NCBI GenBank assembly: GCA_025455345.1
Contig: JALOMS010000313.1
Coordinates: forward strand, 1-6,017
Origin: Thermoflexibacter sp.
GTDB lineage: Bacteria > Bacteroidota > Bacteroidia > Cytophagales > Thermoflexibacteraceae
Reading direction: 5' to 3'
DNA: 6,017 nucleotides
Numbering within the stretch: the stretch's first letter is position 1; every line of letters starts with the position of its first letter. The notes below the pieces were generated by a model. It was given only the letters and a program-made list of their open reading frames with translations. It did not search any database and was not told where the DNA came from. The translations under genes and the position numbers were made by a program. This document shows positions 1-5,452 of the stretch, one piece after another.

Positions 1-464
1 GCAATTTGACGTTCCTTTTGCGAAAAAGAAGGATTACTTTCCCCTTCATTTTCTTGTTTGATTTGCAATAATTTCTTTTTGAAAGAGAAGCAAATGCGCT
101 CTAAATTATCATGCAAACCACTTTGAATGTGCATATTATAACCACCATCTTGAAAAATCTCTATATAGCAATTTTTGTAATAATAAGTAACTTTGAATGA
201 GGTTTTTACATTACCAAATAAAGAAATAAAATATACTGTGAGTTTATCCTTTAATTGGCGATAAAAATTATCTTTGGAAAGTTCTTCTTTCAGCACAAAA
301 TCAAAAATTTCATCTTTAAGCGATTTAAAGAAATATACCAAAGTAGCTACTGTGCTTTTTCCAGAGGCATTATCTCCTATCATCAAAAGCAGATTTTTGA
401 TAGGAATTTCCACAGATTTAGTATTTTTAATTGCTTTAAAGTTTGTAATGCGGATTTTCTCCAT
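1..464 (-). CDS. AAA/SMC-type ATPase, N-terminal part (runs off the left edge)
   Basis: The minus strand is open from an ATG at 464 to the window edge, giving 154 codons with no stop. The protein begins MEKIRITNFKAIKNTKSVEI, the usual first beta strands of RecF/SMC-like ABC ATPases. A Walker A (P-loop) follows at residues 30-38, GDNASGKST, which fits GxxxxGK[ST]. Beyond it are a helix typical of this fold and a lysine-rich segment. The Walker B, signature and D-loop motifs would lie past the edge. Proteins with this start include OLD-family and AAA_15/AAA_23-type ATPases, SMC-like repair proteins and many phage-defence ATPases, so the exact role is undetermined. The gene has its own consensus promoter (489-519) with a leader of about 20 nt and is separated from gyrA by a strong terminator, so it is a separate transcription unit. 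I am confident of an ATPase and have no basis for a specific name. Confidence 0.85.
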   Translation of the reverse strand, partial: MEKIRITNFKAIKNTKSVEIPIKNLLLMIGDNASGKSTVATLVYFFKSLKDEIFDFVLKEELSKDNFYRQLKDKLTVYFISLFGNVKTSFKVTYYYKNCYIEIFQDGGYNMHIQSGLHDNLERICFSFKKKLLQIKQENEGESNPSFSQKERQI

Positions 465-488
465 GAAGGTTTTATTTGATGAATAAGA

Positions 489-519
489 CAAAGATAATTG
501 AGCAAAAAATCAAAACAAA
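489..519 (-). promoter_or_regulatory. Bacteroidota-type promoter for the AAA ATPase gene
   Basis: Read on the minus strand, TTTG (519-516), a 19-nt spacer and TATCTTTG (496-489) match the Bacteroidota -33/-7 consensus TTTG...TAnnTTTG exactly. The predicted transcription start is near 483, leaving a leader of about 20 nt before the ATG at 464. The promoter sits just past the gyrA terminator, which supports independent transcription of the ATPase gene. Confidence 0.65.
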
Positions 520-530
520 ATTAGCAAAAC

Positions 531-569
531 AAAAAAATCTGATTCACAAGCACTTGTGAATCAGATTTT
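531..569 (-). terminator. Strong intrinsic terminator after gyrA
   Basis: This is a perfect inverted repeat with 17-nt arms at 534-550 and 553-569 and only 2 nt (CA) between them. In practice it would fold as a 16-bp stem with a small GCAC loop. On the minus strand the stem leads into a run of seven T residues (537-531, the first four overlapping the stem) and then G and four more T. That is the form of a Rho-independent terminator for the leftward gyrA transcript. On the plus strand only a short T run falls at the end of the stem, so it is mainly a leftward terminator. Confidence 0.8.
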
Positions 570-574
570 GTAAC

Positions 575-607
575 AAAGAATCAAACTTTTTAAAAGTTTG
601 ATTCTTT
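575..607 (-). terminator. Second perfect hairpin directly after the gyrA stop codon
   Basis: Arms 575-590 and 592-607 are perfect 16-nt inverted repeats with a single central base; in practice the AT-rich tip would open into a small loop. It begins 10 nt downstream of the gyrA stop codon and lies 5 nt before the terminator hairpin at 534-569. No T-tract follows it in the leftward direction, so on its own it is a poor terminator. It may protect the mRNA 3' end or act with the second hairpin. Both stems contain a GATTC/GAATC pair, which may mean shared origin or chance. Confidence 0.55.
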
Positions 608-617
608 AAAAAACAAA

Positions 618-3164
618 TTAATGCTCCACCCCATTCGTACTTGGCGCAGGGAAGTCCTGACCGTCTGCGGAGTTTTCAACTGCTACATTTTCAGTTACTT
701 CCGCATTCTCTAAGTTTTCTATTTCCTCTTCCATCACTTCTATTTTGGCGATAGAGGAGATTGCGTCTTCTTCATTGAGGCGAATCACGCGCACGCCTTG
801 CGTATTCCTGCCCATCACGCGAAGTTCGGCAACAGAGAAGCGAATCGTAATGCCTGCTTGGGTCATAATCATGAGTTGGTGCTTGTCCGTTACCTCCATG
901 ATAGACACCAAGTTACCTGTTTTTTCGGTGATATTGAGTGCTTTTACGCCTTTTGCACCTCTGTTGGTTAGTCTAAATTCCTCTACGTCAGAGCGTTTGC
1001 CATAACCTTTTTCAGAAATGACCAAAAGTTGGGTTTCAGGATTGTTGATGACGACCATGCCCACCACTTCGTTGGTAGTTTCGTCAATGGAAATCCCGCG
1101 TACCCCTGCGGCAGTGCGTCCCATCGGGCGAACAGTGCTTTCGTTGAAGCGAACCGCTACGCCTTCTTTGGTTGCCAAAATGATTTCGTCATTGCCACTG
1201 GTCAGGCGAACATCTAAGAGCGTATCGCCTTCGTTAATGGTAATCGCATTGATACCGTTGGCGCGTGGGCGAGAGTAAGCCTCTAAGGTCGTCTTCTTGA
1301 TTGTGCCTTGTTTAGTACACATTATCAAGTAGTTATTGTTGATATATTCCTCATTTTCCAGATTTTTCACGCTCACTACTGCCTTCACCTTGTCATCTTT
1401 TTCTATCTGAATGAGGTTTTGCAGTGGGCGACCTTTGGAAGTTTTGCTACCTTCGGGCGCATTGTAGGCTTTGAGCCAAAATAGCCTGCCCGCTTGCGTG
1501 AAAATGAGCAAATAGCTATGCGTAGAGGCAATGAAGAGGTGTTCCGTAAAGTCATCATCTTTACTTCCTGCCCCGCGTGAGCCTACGCCTCCGCGTCCTT
1601 GCGTGCGGTATTCGGTGAGGGAAGTGCGCTTGATGTAGCCCTGATGAGAAATAGTAATTACCATGTCTTGCTCCTCTATCATGTCCTCATAGGTAATGTC
1701 CTCATCTTCGCTGTACTCTATTTTGGTTCTGCGCTCGTCCCCAAAGCGTTCTTTCATTTCCAACAATTCCGTTTTGATGATGTCCATTCTTAGGGTTTCA
1801 TTCGCCAAAATTTCCCTTAAATACGCAATGGTTTTCATCAGTTCGTCATATTCCTCTTGCAGTTTTTCGCGCTCCAAACCTGTCAATCTCTGCAAACGCA
1901 TTTCCAAGATTGCCTTTGCTTGGATTTCCGTAAAGCCAAACTGATTGATTAAGCCACTCTTCGCAATATCAGGGTCTTGCGAACTGCGAATCAAGGAAAT
2001 GATTTCATCTATGATGTCCAAAGCCTTCAACAGACCTTCCAAGATATGCGCTCTTTTTTCTGCTTCGTTCAGTTCGTAGCGCGTGCGGCGAACTACTACC
2101 TCGTGTCTATGCTCTACAAAATACTTGATTAACTCCTTCAAATTCAGGGTCATAGGTCTGCCTTTTACCAAGGCAACGTTATTGACGCTGAATGCCATCT
2201 GCAAGTCTGTGTGTTTGTAGAGGTTATTCAGCACCACATTGGTAATTGCGTCCCTTTTCAGTTCGTAAACGACCCTTGTGCCGTCCCTGTCCGATTCATC
2301 TCTAATTGCAGAAATGCCTTCAATCACTTTGTCGTTCACCAAGTCTGCGGTGTGCTGAATCAGTTTTGCCTTGTTCACCTGATAAGGAAGTTCCGTTACC
2401 ACAATCTGTTGGCGGTCTTTGCCAATGTCTTCTACCGTAGTTACAGCGCGAATGACTACTCTACCTCTGCCTGTGGCGAAAGCATTTTTAATTCCATTGA
2501 TACCGTAGATAGTGCCTCCCGTGGGGAAATCTGGGGCTTTGATAAATTCCATCAATTCCAAAATCGTGATTTCTGGATTGTTGATGTAGGCAATGATACC
2601 ATCAACTACTTCCCTTAAATTGTGCGGGGGCATATTGGTCGCCATACCTACGGCAATGCCCGAAGTACCGTTCACCAAGAGGTTGGGAACTTTGGCGGGA
2701 AGCACGATAGGTTCTTCCAAAGAATCGTCAAAGTTGGGCTGGAAGTCGACCGTATTTTTGTTGATGTCCGCAAGCAGTTCTTCGGCAAGTCGCTTCAAAC
2801 GTGCTTCGGTGTAACGCATAGCCGCAGGGTTGTCGCCGTCCACCGAGCCAAAGTTGCCTTGCCCGTCCACGAGTTCGTAGCGCATAGACCACGACTGCGC
2901 CATACGCACCATTGCGTCATAAACGGCAGTGTCGCCATGTGGATGATACTTACCCAACACCTCGCCCACGATACGGGCAGATTTTTTGTAGGGTTTGTTG
3001 TAGTTTAAGCCCAAATCAGCCATTGCATAGAGGATACGGCGGTGAACGGGTTTGAGTCCATCGCGCACATCGGGCAACGCCCTCGACACAATCACCGACA
3101 TAGAATAGTCTATGTAGGCGGTACGCATTTCTTCCTCTATGTTAATCGGAATGATGTTTTCCAT
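618..3164 (-). CDS. gyrA: DNA gyrase subunit A (GyrA), complete
   Basis: GyrA is the DNA-cleaving and DNA-wrapping subunit of the A2B2 gyrase, a type IIA topoisomerase that introduces negative supercoils using ATP hydrolysed by GyrB. The 848-aa product is close to the usual length of about 820-880 aa. The N-terminal winged-helix and tower region runs to about residue 480. It contains the catalytic tyrosine Y118 in AAMRYTE with R117 before it, and the quinolone-contact helix HPHGDTAVYD (74-83). T79 and D83 there correspond to E. coli S83 and D87; the aspartate is kept and the serine is threonine. After the coiled-coil tower, the C-terminal beta-pinwheel (about 498-805) starts with a GyrA box, QGRGGVG (522-528), which departs from the usual QRRGG[KR]G. 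An acidic tail follows (811-830). The ATG at 3164 starts the conserved IPINIEEEMRTAYIDYSMSV. ParC is less likely because the pinwheel is complete and a GyrA-type box is present. gyrB is not in the window. Confidence 0.98.
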   Translation of the reverse strand: MENIIPINIEEEMRTAYIDYSMSVIVSRALPDVRDGLKPVHRRILYAMADLGLNYNKPYKKSARIVGEVLGKYHPHGDTAVYDAMVRMAQSWSMRYELVDGQGNFGSVDGDNPAAMRYTEARLKRLAEELLADINKNTVDFQPNFDDSLEEPIVLPAKVPNLLVNGTSGIAVGMATNMPPHNLREVVDGIIAYINNPEITILELMEFIKAPDFPTGGTIYGINGIKNAFATGRGRVVIRAVTTVEDIGKDRQQIVVTELPYQVNKAKLIQHTADLVNDKVIEGISAIRDESDRDGTRVVYELKRDAITNVVLNNLYKHTDLQMAFSVNNVALVKGRPMTLNLKELIKYFVEHRHEVVVRRTRYELNEAEKRAHILEGLLKALDIIDEIISLIRSSQDPDIAKSGLINQFGFTEIQAKAILEMRLQRLTGLEREKLQEEYDELMKTIAYLREILANETLRMDIIKTELLEMKERFGDERRTKIEYSEDEDITYEDMIEEQDMVITISHQGYIKRTSLTEYRTQGRGGVGSRGAGSKDDDFTEHLFIASTHSYLLIFTQAGRLFWLKAYNAPEGSKTSKGRPLQNLIQIEKDDKVKAVVSVKNLENEEYINNNYLIMCTKQGTIKKTTLEAYSRPRANGINAITINEGDTLLDVRLTSGNDEIILATKEGVAVRFNESTVRPMGRTAAGVRGISIDETTNEVVGMVVINNPETQLLVISEKGYGKRSDVEEFRLTNRGAKGVKALNITEKTGNLVSIMEVTDKHQLMIMTQAGITIRFSVAELRVMGRNTQGVRVIRLNEEDAISSIAKIEVMEEEIENLENAEVTENVAVENSADGQDFPAPSTNGVEH

Positions 3165-3175
3165 GAAAAAAATAT

Positions 3176-3210
3176 AATGAGTTATGAGTTTTGAGTGAGG
3201 AGTTTTGAGT
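3176..3210 (-). repeat. Five tandem heptamer repeats, ACTCNNN
   Basis: On the minus strand, five consecutive 7-nt units share ACTC followed by a variable triplet: AAA, CTC, AAA, ATA, ATT, in transcription order. The tract ends 11 nt before the gyrA start codon. Degenerate heptamer tracts of this kind (short tandemly repeated repetitive sequences) are known in cyanobacterial intergenic DNA, and similar tracts occur in some Bacteroidota from memory. The role is unknown. Because it lies in the translation initiation region it could affect gyrA expression through unit-number changes. Confidence 0.7.
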
Positions 3211-3211
3211 G

Positions 3212-3296
3212 CAGTCAGGACTATTTACCTGACTGTTTAGGTTTCTTAAAACCAAGTATGGTTTTGAGAAACCAATGGTCAGTTTTTGAAACTGAC
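3212..3296 (-). repeat. Cluster of three stem-loops in the gyrA leader
   Basis: Three hairpins stand side by side with gaps of only 4 nt. Arms are 3212-3219/3228-3235 (CAGTCAGG and its complement), 3240-3254/3259-3273 (GGTTTCTTAAAACCA with one wobble pair) and 3278-3285/3289-3296 (GTCAGTTT and its complement). The first and third share the GTCAG core. The regular spacing and high pairing make a folded RNA or a palindromic repeat cluster more likely than chance. Confidence 0.6.
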
Positions 3297-3384
3297 AACA
3301 CACAAAATAACTTCCTCTCTCTACGTTTCCAAAACAATTGTTACTTTACGCAATTATCAATTTTTTGATAATTTTTTTAACCCA

Positions 3385-3415
3385 CAAAGATAAGCAAAAG
3401 GAATGGAGAGTGCAA
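3385..3415 (-). promoter_or_regulatory. Bacteroidota-type promoter for gyrA
   Basis: On the minus strand, TTG (3415-3413), a 20-nt spacer and TATCTTTG (3392-3385) match the -33/-7 consensus. The predicted start of transcription is near 3378. The same promoter with its flanks is almost exactly repeated upstream of the 119-aa gene (5854-5884), which supports it being functional. Confidence 0.7.
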
Positions 3416-3436
3416 GGTTTTGAGGAAAAAAGATGT
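3385..3436 (-). repeat. Dispersed promoter repeat, copy A (gyrA promoter)
   Basis: These 52 nt match 5854-5905 at 50 of 52 positions in the same orientation. The two differences lie in the -7 box (TATCTTTG against TATTTTTG) and in the spacer. The block includes -7, spacer, -33 and 21 nt further upstream. Weaker similarity goes on for about 29 nt beyond 3436 (20 of 29 by eye). Downstream of the -7 box the two copies diverge at once. Confidence 0.85.
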
Positions 3437-3468
3437 AAGTTGTGATGAAATAAATTATTATTTAAAAA

Positions 3469-3497
3469 TTTGATATTCAGCAAGTTAATTATCTTTG
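3469..3497 (+). promoter_or_regulatory. Possible rightward promoter
   Basis: On the plus strand TTTG (3469-3472), a 17-nt spacer and TATCTTTG (3490-3497) resemble the consensus, although the spacer is shorter than the 19-20 nt of the other promoters here. It would transcribe rightward from about 3504 into the hairpin at 3571-3597 and then antisense to the 3' end of the 281-codon frame. In such AT-rich DNA a chance match is quite possible. Confidence 0.3.
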
Positions 3498-3570
3498 CTT
3501 GATTTAAGATACTTTTATCTGATATATTGTTTTGAGAAAATGAAATGGTATGTGGTGAGGAGCTGACAGC

Positions 3571-3597
3571 ATGGCAAATATGCTACATATTTGCCAT
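3571..3597. terminator. 12-bp hairpin between the 281-aa gene and the gyrA promoter
   Basis: Arms 3571-3582 and 3586-3597 (ATGGCAAATATG and its complement) are a perfect 12-bp inverted repeat with a 3-nt loop. A second small dyad, GCTG-A-CAGC, lies next to it at 3562-3570. The position 17 nt after the stop codon of the 281-codon frame suggests a 3' end for that transcript, but no T-tract follows in the leftward direction. In the rightward direction the stem is followed by a T-rich stretch (TTTCCTTTATTTTA, 3597-3610), so it may instead stop rightward transcription or serve both strands. Confidence 0.45.
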
Positions 3598-3614
3598 TTC
3601 CTTTATTTTACCCC

Positions 3615-4460
3615 TTATTCTATTAGAAACCTATAATCAGGAATTACACGCTCGTCGCCATAGCTTAAGCGCAAGAAATAACTACCTGCTTCCAATTTGT
3701 TTTTACCATCAAACATATAGAACATGGTCTTCAGCTTAGGACTACCTACAATAATTGGCTCTCTGATGAGCTTGTACGGCTGACCGTTGCGGTATAGAGT
3801 CAATTCAAATTTCTTGTCTTGTCCATCGTCAAAGAATACGTCATTGATGCGGAACTCTACAAACATTTTCTCAATGTCGCCGTTTTTGTGTTTCATCAAT
3901 TTCTTGTCATCAAGCAAAACCACTCTGTCATTGCCCAAGCGAGAAATCACATAGTATGCCCTGAATTCCATCGCCTTCATTGAGTTTCTCAAGCGAGCGA
4001 TTTCTGCCTCTTGCGAATTAAGTCTTTGTTGTGCGGTAATAAGTTGTTGGGATAACTCTGTGGTTTTATTCAAAGAAATGCTTAAAGAATCTTGCAGTTG
4101 TGTTTGCTCCTGTAAGATTCTATCTATTACTGCTTTTTCTGCCTTCATTCTGTCCAATTCTTGCTTTGCGCCCTCGAAATTTTTGATGTTTTCGTCTAAT
4201 TGTTTTCTTCGTATAGTGTTTTTGCTTATTAATTCTTCTAAATATATATTAGTTTTTTCCTTCTGAAACTGTAAAGAATCTAATGTTATATCAGATGTTG
4301 AAAACAATTTGTCTATGTTATAGCTAACTGCTATGGTAATCACAAGAATAGCAATTACTACAACAGCAACTTTTTGATACTTTTTTATTTGTTGGAAAAT
4401 CGTTAGTGTTTGAGGAATAAATGTTTTTGTAGTTGCGATTTTTTCTTGCTTTTCTTCCAC
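3615..4460 (-). CDS. Membrane-anchored coiled-coil protein, probable C-terminal part of an interrupted gene
   Basis: The longest start gives 281 aa from a GTG at 4460. No ATG is available nearby, and the frame stays open upstream through nine more coding-like codons (VEKERLAKE) to the TAA at 4488-4490. Before that the same frame encodes the 65-aa helical ORF. A basic N-terminal stretch is followed by one hydrophobic membrane segment (about 29-47), so an N-in anchor is likely. A long heptad-rich coiled coil follows (about 62-165), then a beta-strand-rich C-terminal domain of about 115 aa that ends YRFLIE. There is no catalytic motif that I recognise. I infer a structural or sensing protein in the membrane. 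If the stop is genuine, this part either depends on the weak GTG start or is untranslated. The function is unknown. Confidence 0.65.
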   Translation of the reverse strand: MEEKQEKIATTKTFIPQTLTIFQQIKKYQKVAVVVIAILVITIAVSYNIDKLFSTSDITLDSLQFQKEKTNIYLEELISKNTIRRKQLDENIKNFEGAKQELDRMKAEKAVIDRILQEQTQLQDSLSISLNKTTELSQQLITAQQRLNSQEAEIARLRNSMKAMEFRAYYVISRLGNDRVVLLDDKKLMKHKNGDIEKMFVEFRINDVFFDDGQDKKFELTLYRNGQPYKLIREPIIVGSPKLKTMFYMFDGKNKLEAGSYFLRLSYGDERVIPDYRFLIE

Positions 4461-4487
4461 TTCTTTGGCAAGTCTTTCTTTTTCTAC

Positions 4488-4685
4488 TTACGTTATAACG
4501 GAATTGATATATACTTGTAAACGTTCAGAATAATCATAACCATATTTTCCCCCAACAAATTCTTGCCTTAGCTGATTTATCTGAGGTGTTTTTACTTCGT
4601 ATTCATCTATTTTCTCAAAAAAATAGGCAATTCTATTTTCTTGAATCAAGTTTATTAGCTCTTTTGCCTGCGCTTTGGTGAGCAT
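4488..4685 (-). CDS. Small helical protein resembling an effector-associated (death-like) domain, probable N-terminal part of the interrupted gene
   Basis: This is a 65-aa ORF from ATG 4685, 27 nt from its promoter's -7 box. It should form four helices, roughly at residues 4-16, 18-27, 33-45 and 51-63. The layout starts MLTKAQAKELINLIQENRI and goes through FFEKIDEYE, LRQEFVGGK and YSERLQVYINS. From memory, this arrangement resembles the short N-terminal effector-associated domains (EADs) that act as homotypic adaptors in Bacteroidota conflict systems with NTPases, peptidases or nucleases. I cannot assign an EAD subtype. The TAA at 4488-4490 comes just after the domain, and the same frame then continues into the 281-codon membrane protein. 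This suggests one ancestral protein of about 355 residues: EAD, charged linker, membrane helix, coiled coil, beta domain. A genuine stand-alone adaptor translated from the same mRNA is the alternative. Confidence 0.6.
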   Translation of the reverse strand: MLTKAQAKELINLIQENRIAYFFEKIDEYEVKTPQINQLRQEFVGGKYGYDYSERLQVYINSVIT

Positions 4686-4711
4686 GGTTCATTTTCAGGT
4701 TTTCAGAAAAG

Positions 4712-4742
4712 CAAATATAATTTTTAACATTCAGAAAGACAA
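4712..4742 (-). promoter_or_regulatory. Bacteroidota-type promoter for the EAD-like/membrane gene
   Basis: On the minus strand, TTG (4742-4740, within TTTTG), a 20-nt spacer and TATATTTG (4719-4712) fit the -33/-7 consensus. Transcription would start near 4706, about 20 nt before the ATG at 4685. Together with the terminator at 4898-4925, this separates the gene from the two-gene operon to its right. Confidence 0.65.
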
Positions 4743-4769
4743 AATGTTTGGTGAAAAATTTGAAATGTT

Positions 4770-4817
4770 TGGATTGAAGATGAAGGTAAATCTATTCCTT
4801 TACAAAAATAAGTAAAA
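4770..4817 (-). repeat. Dispersed promoter/leader repeat, copy C
   Basis: Two blocks match copy B in the same order. 4770-4791 matches 5819-5840 at 21 of 22 positions, which in B is the leader just upstream of the ATG. 4803-4817 matches 5854-5868 at 14 of 15 positions, which in B is the -7 box and part of the spacer. The gap between the blocks is 11 nt here and 13 nt in B. A -7 box TATTTTTG is present (4810-4803), but the -33 position reads GTG rather than TTG. No gene follows directly, so this looks like a decayed duplicate of the operon's promoter and leader. Confidence 0.6.
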
Positions 4818-4915
4818 AGTATGAGTTTGGCACAGGAGGAAGAATCAATAAATCTTATGTTTACAAACTTACTGATACAAACTTTAAACTTGTACCTAAA
4901 AAGATTCAAGGATGA
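4770..4915 (+). pseudogene. Possible remnant of a plus-strand coding sequence
   Basis: On the plus strand one frame reads WIEDEGKSIPLQK and then a stop at 4809-4811. A neighbouring frame, open from about 4789, reads KISKKYEFGTGGRINKSYV and then YKLTDTNFKLVPKKIQG to a stop at 4913-4915. The composition of the second piece looks protein-like. A small indel near the A-runs around 4804-4818 would join the two. There is no start codon, promoter or upstream half. The stretch also overlaps the leftward terminator and repeat copy C, so chance is a serious alternative. Confidence 0.2.
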
Positions 4916-4925
4916 GCCTTGAACC
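4898..4925 (-). terminator. Intrinsic terminator after the two-gene operon
   Basis: Read leftward, arms 4925-4917 and 4911-4903 form a 9-bp stem (GGTTCAAGG with CCTTGAATC, one G-T wobble pair) with a 5-nt loop, followed by five T residues (4902-4898). It begins 17 nt downstream of the 168-aa gene's stop codon. Confidence 0.7.
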
Positions 4926-4942
4926 AGTAAAAAAATAACTTG

Positions 4943-5449
4943 CTATTGCAGTACGAGTGCTGCATTTTCATTTTTCATCTTGTCAATTACGTTTTCACTG
5001 GTATAATAGCTACTAAGTTCTTCACTATCAAATGTTTTAAAAGTTTTTTTGAACCACCTAAACAACTTTTCTGCGGCTTTCAAAAATTCCTCATTGTGAT
5101 TTTCCCACTCTTGCTTGTCATTTAAAAACTTAGGATTGTAGTACATTCTACCTCTGACAAAAGATTTTTGGAGGGGCTTGTAAGCTCCTGATACGATTTC
5201 TATGATAGGCGAGCGGAGGTTTATAAATTCTCTTTCTTGCGTTATCGTTAAGTGAAGTTGTGCTGTTTGATTTTTCAACACTAAATAACGGGTCAAGCTA
5301 ATATTTGGAATAGGTTTAATGGTATCTGTCATGATGATTTGCTCATTTTTCAGAGTAGGCAGAACTATTTGAAAATCAAATGCTAATATTTGTTTTTCTA
5401 ACATATCTATGTCCTGATTAGACAAGTAAAAAATGACTTGCTTTCCCAT
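4943..5449 (-). CDS. Hypothetical protein, candidate immunity partner of the upstream toxin-like gene
   Basis: A 168-aa soluble protein with no signal peptide or membrane segment. The N-terminal half is predicted alpha/beta (MGKQVIFYLSNQDIDMLEKQ at the start). The middle has strands around SPIIEI (80-85) and RGRMYY (99-104). An amphipathic helix rich in aromatic and basic residues follows (EEFLKAAEKLFRWFKKTF, 120-137), then SYYTS (147-151). I recall a similar RGR.YY, helix with RW.KK, then YY layout in small proteins encoded next to nuclease-like toxin domains, but I cannot name the family. The ATG lies only 3 nt after the stop of the 119-aa gene, in the same frame and with no own promoter, so the two are almost certainly co-transcribed and translationally coupled. 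The gene order, toxin-like then partner, is the usual order for polymorphic toxin and immunity genes. The immunity role is inferred. Confidence 0.75.
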   Translation of the reverse strand: MGKQVIFYLSNQDIDMLEKQILAFDFQIVLPTLKNEQIIMTDTIKPIPNISLTRYLVLKNQTAQLHLTITQEREFINLRSPIIEIVSGAYKPLQKSFVRGRMYYNPKFLNDKQEWENHNEEFLKAAEKLFRWFKKTFKTFDSEELSSYYTSENVIDKMKNENAALVLQ

Positions 5450-5452
5450 TGG

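Larger units (their letters stand above)
3165..3378 (-). promoter_or_regulatory. Long structured 5' leader of gyrA
   Basis: The only consensus promoter upstream of gyrA (3385-3415) predicts a leader of about 210 nt, against roughly 20-35 nt for the other genes here. It contains four inverted repeats. At its 5' end are 9-bp arms 3352-3360/3365-3373 with a TTTT loop (AAAA in the RNA sense). Next come 8-bp arms 3278-3285/3289-3296 with a 3-nt loop, then 15-bp arms 3240-3254/3259-3273 with one G-T type mismatch and a 4-nt loop, then 8-bp arms 3212-3219/3228-3235 with an 8-nt loop. Heptamer repeats and the ATG follow. None of the stems is followed by a T-tract in the gyrA direction, so no classic attenuator is visible. 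I recognise no known riboswitch class. The length follows from the promoter call and is inferred. Confidence 0.45.

Noticed and set aside
255..486. Two plus-strand ORFs of 74 and 70 codons
   Set aside because: They are antisense to the ATPase gene, which is supported by a Walker A motif and a promoter.
2211..2618. Plus-strand 135-codon ORF and the other plus-strand ORFs between 745 and 3008
   Set aside because: They lie antisense within gyrA, whose frame is certain. Their amino-acid make-up is what the reverse of a gyrA coding strand gives, and none has a promoter.
4060..4266. Plus-strand 68-codon ORF rich in S, C and F
   Set aside because: It is the reverse strand of the coiled-coil coding region; its composition follows from the lysine- and glutamate-rich codons opposite.
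4724..4909. Minus-strand 61-codon ORF between the operon and the EAD-like gene
   Set aside because: It starts within the operon terminator, runs across repeat copy C and the next promoter, and shows no domain-like pattern or suitable promoter.
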